DNA of 25,431 nucleotides from DAOPXV01 sp035352535. GTDB taxonomy: Bacteria > Muiribacteriota > UBA9980. This document shows positions 24,333-25,431 of the stretch, piece by piece (the first letter of the stretch is position 1; each line of letters starts with the position of its first letter). The notes under the pieces are model-generated. The model was not told the DNA's origin. It was given only the letters and a program-made list of their open reading frames with translations, and did not search any database. The stretch lies in NCBI GenBank assembly GCA_964545075.1, contig CAZJFS010000053.1, positions 1 to 25,431 of the forward strand, given 5' to 3'. Both the position numbers and the translations under genes were made by a program.

Positions 24333-25431
24333 TTGAAATTAAAAATAAGTAGATTTACGCTAATATTCGTTTACATCTCCCTTTTTGTGATGACGATGCT
24401 CTGGGCTTCGACCGGCTGCGGTCCCGGCCCCACTTCGTATAGTATTCCGGATTTTTATTCGCCGGTATTTACAAGGCTTGCGCCTGAAGTGTTTCGAGAA
24501 ACTTCTGAAAATGGATTGACTTATAATGTACGCATAAAAGCTGTCGATAACGTTGGAAGTCCAAAAGTTAAGCTTTTAGCAAAAAAATATGGTACGTCAG
24601 CGTTCGTAGAATTTCCAATGACGGGTTCTGAAGGCTCGGTTTTTTCAGCGTCGCTGCCGGTGGATTATATATCTTTTGATTATTATTTTGCGGCGACTGA
24701 CGGCATCAACGCCACCGCGTTTCCGATCGGCGCGCCGAATGTTTTTTACTCGTATCTGGTAGGCGTTCCCACTATCGAAGCGAACCAGTATTATGGAATA
24801 GAACCCGCTCTTGTGTTAAGACCTAATTCGTCTGTTACTATCAGCGCTGATATAACGACGGATTCGACATTAAAAACCGGATTTCCCAAACTTTATTTGC
24901 GGGAAGTCGGCGGAACTGAAACGTTATATGTAATGGCGGCGACCGGAGAAGTTCTGGCCGGAAAACAGAAATATACTCTGACTTTAAGTGAAACAAAATT
25001 CACCGTTGATAAAACTAAATATGAATATCGAATAGAAGCTGAAAATGCTATATCGACGGCATATTATCCTTCTAAAACCACTTATAATAATTTTGAAATC
25101 AACGCTTCCATTAATTTGCCGCCCGTGGCTATAATAAAATATGACACGGCGAAAAAATACTTTGTGACGACCGACTATTCCGGCGCATCAGACATAGATC
25201 TGGATGCAAGCACGAGTTATGATCCCGAAGATGGCAAAACCGGGCTTGTTTATAAATGGACCCAGATTTCGGGCCCGACGGTCGCAACTAAAGATTCGGG
25301 AAGCCATTTTTATTTTACGCCGGCGGTTATAGGTCAGTATTCGTTTTCATTACAGTTAACCGATAAAAACTTGAATGTCAGCAATATAGTGACAACGCCT
25401 TTAATAGAAGTCACCAATACTATAATTCCGT
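24333..25431 (+). CDS. PKD-domain lipoprotein, 3' partial
   Basis: The frame is open from a TTG at 24333 to the window edge (366 codons and counting). GAGGTGAG at 24321-24328 fixes the TTG start, 15 bp after the preceding stop. The N-terminus is a lipoprotein signal: basic start, hydrophobic core LIFVYISLFVMTMLWA, then STGC with C29. About residues 40-145 form an Ig/Fn3-like domain ending in VDYISFDYYFAATDG. A second beta-rich region follows (about 150-255). A PKD-like domain starts near 261, with PPVA, LDASTSYDPEDGK, YKWTQISGPTV and the closing FTPAVIGQYSFSLQLTD. PKD domains mediate protein or carbohydrate contacts on surface proteins. The rest of the protein is outside the window. Probably an outer-membrane accessory or adhesive component of the pilus locus. 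Confidence 0.75.
   Translation, partial: MKLKISRFTLIFVYISLFVMTMLWASTGCGPGPTSYSIPDFYSPVFTRLAPEVFRETSENGLTYNVRIKAVDNVGSPKVKLLAKKYGTSAFVEFPMTGSEGSVFSASLPVDYISFDYYFAATDGINATAFPIGAPNVFYSYLVGVPTIEANQYYGIEPALVLRPNSSVTISADITTDSTLKTGFPKLYLREVGGTETLYVMAATGEVLAGKQKYTLTLSETKFTVDKTKYEYRIEAENAISTAYYPSKTTYNNFEINASINLPPVAIIKYDTAKKYFVTTDYSGASDIDLDASTSYDPEDGKTGLVYKWTQISGPTVATKDSGSHFYFTPAVIGQYSFSLQLTDKNLNVSNIVTTPLIEVTNTIIP

Noticed and set aside
1..25431. CRISPR arrays, tRNA or rRNA genes, insertion sequences, phage integrases
   Set aside because: Looked for on both strands; no spaced direct repeats, cloverleaf-like segments, transposase motifs or terminal inverted repeats were seen.

Overview
The window comes from a Gram-negative (diderm) bacterium. 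A secretin, two lipoprotein-type signal sequences and a prepilin peptidase all imply an outer membrane. Base composition is moderate, with very heavy use of the Ile codon ATA, which is common in little-cultured lineages. No marker here allows a phylum to be named. Apart from the two genes at the left edge, the region is a Tad/Flp (type IVc) pilus locus with its own regulatory genes in front.

Layout. (1) 1-2846: two convergent GT-C type polytopic membrane glycosyltransferases, the first cut by the window edge. (2) 3081-8524: a plus-strand operon with a sigma70-type promoter. It encodes a UPF0210/DUF711 protein, a PilZ (c-di-GMP) protein, a membrane-anchored TPR protein, and a PilS/NtrB-like sensor kinase with its NtrC/PilR-like sigma54 activator. 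(3) 8525-8701: a compact control region with two copies of a 19-bp dyad element followed by a near-consensus -24/-12 sigma54 promoter. (4) 8702-9246: two Flp pilin genes, the second only 51 codons long, then a rho-independent terminator. (5) 9283-19871: an O-antigen-ligase-like membrane protein, the TadV/CpaA prepilin peptidase, two TadE-type minor pilins and a giant (about 1906 residue) TadG-like protein built from tandem Ig-like repeats. A perfect 20-bp hairpin terminator follows. (6) 20121-25431: CpaB/RcpC, a CpaC/RcpA-type secretin with an extra domain and a long charged tail, a lipoprotein with a Ser/Thr linker, and a PKD-domain lipoprotein that runs off the right edge. The Tad motor and platform genes (tadZ, tadA, tadB, tadC) are not in the window and probably lie further right.

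How it fits together (inference). The sensor kinase phosphorylates the sigma54 activator, which binds the dyads just downstream of its own gene and switches on the pilins; the PilZ protein is a candidate c-di-GMP input. TadV matures the pilins and the TadE proteins, CpaB and the secretin form the envelope channel, and the giant TadG-like protein is the best candidate for a tip adhesin. The ligase-like protein between the pilins and the peptidase could glycosylate the pilus. The most notable aspects are this self-contained sigma54 pilus switch, the giant Ig-repeat TadG variant and the embedded candidate pilin glycosyl-ligase.
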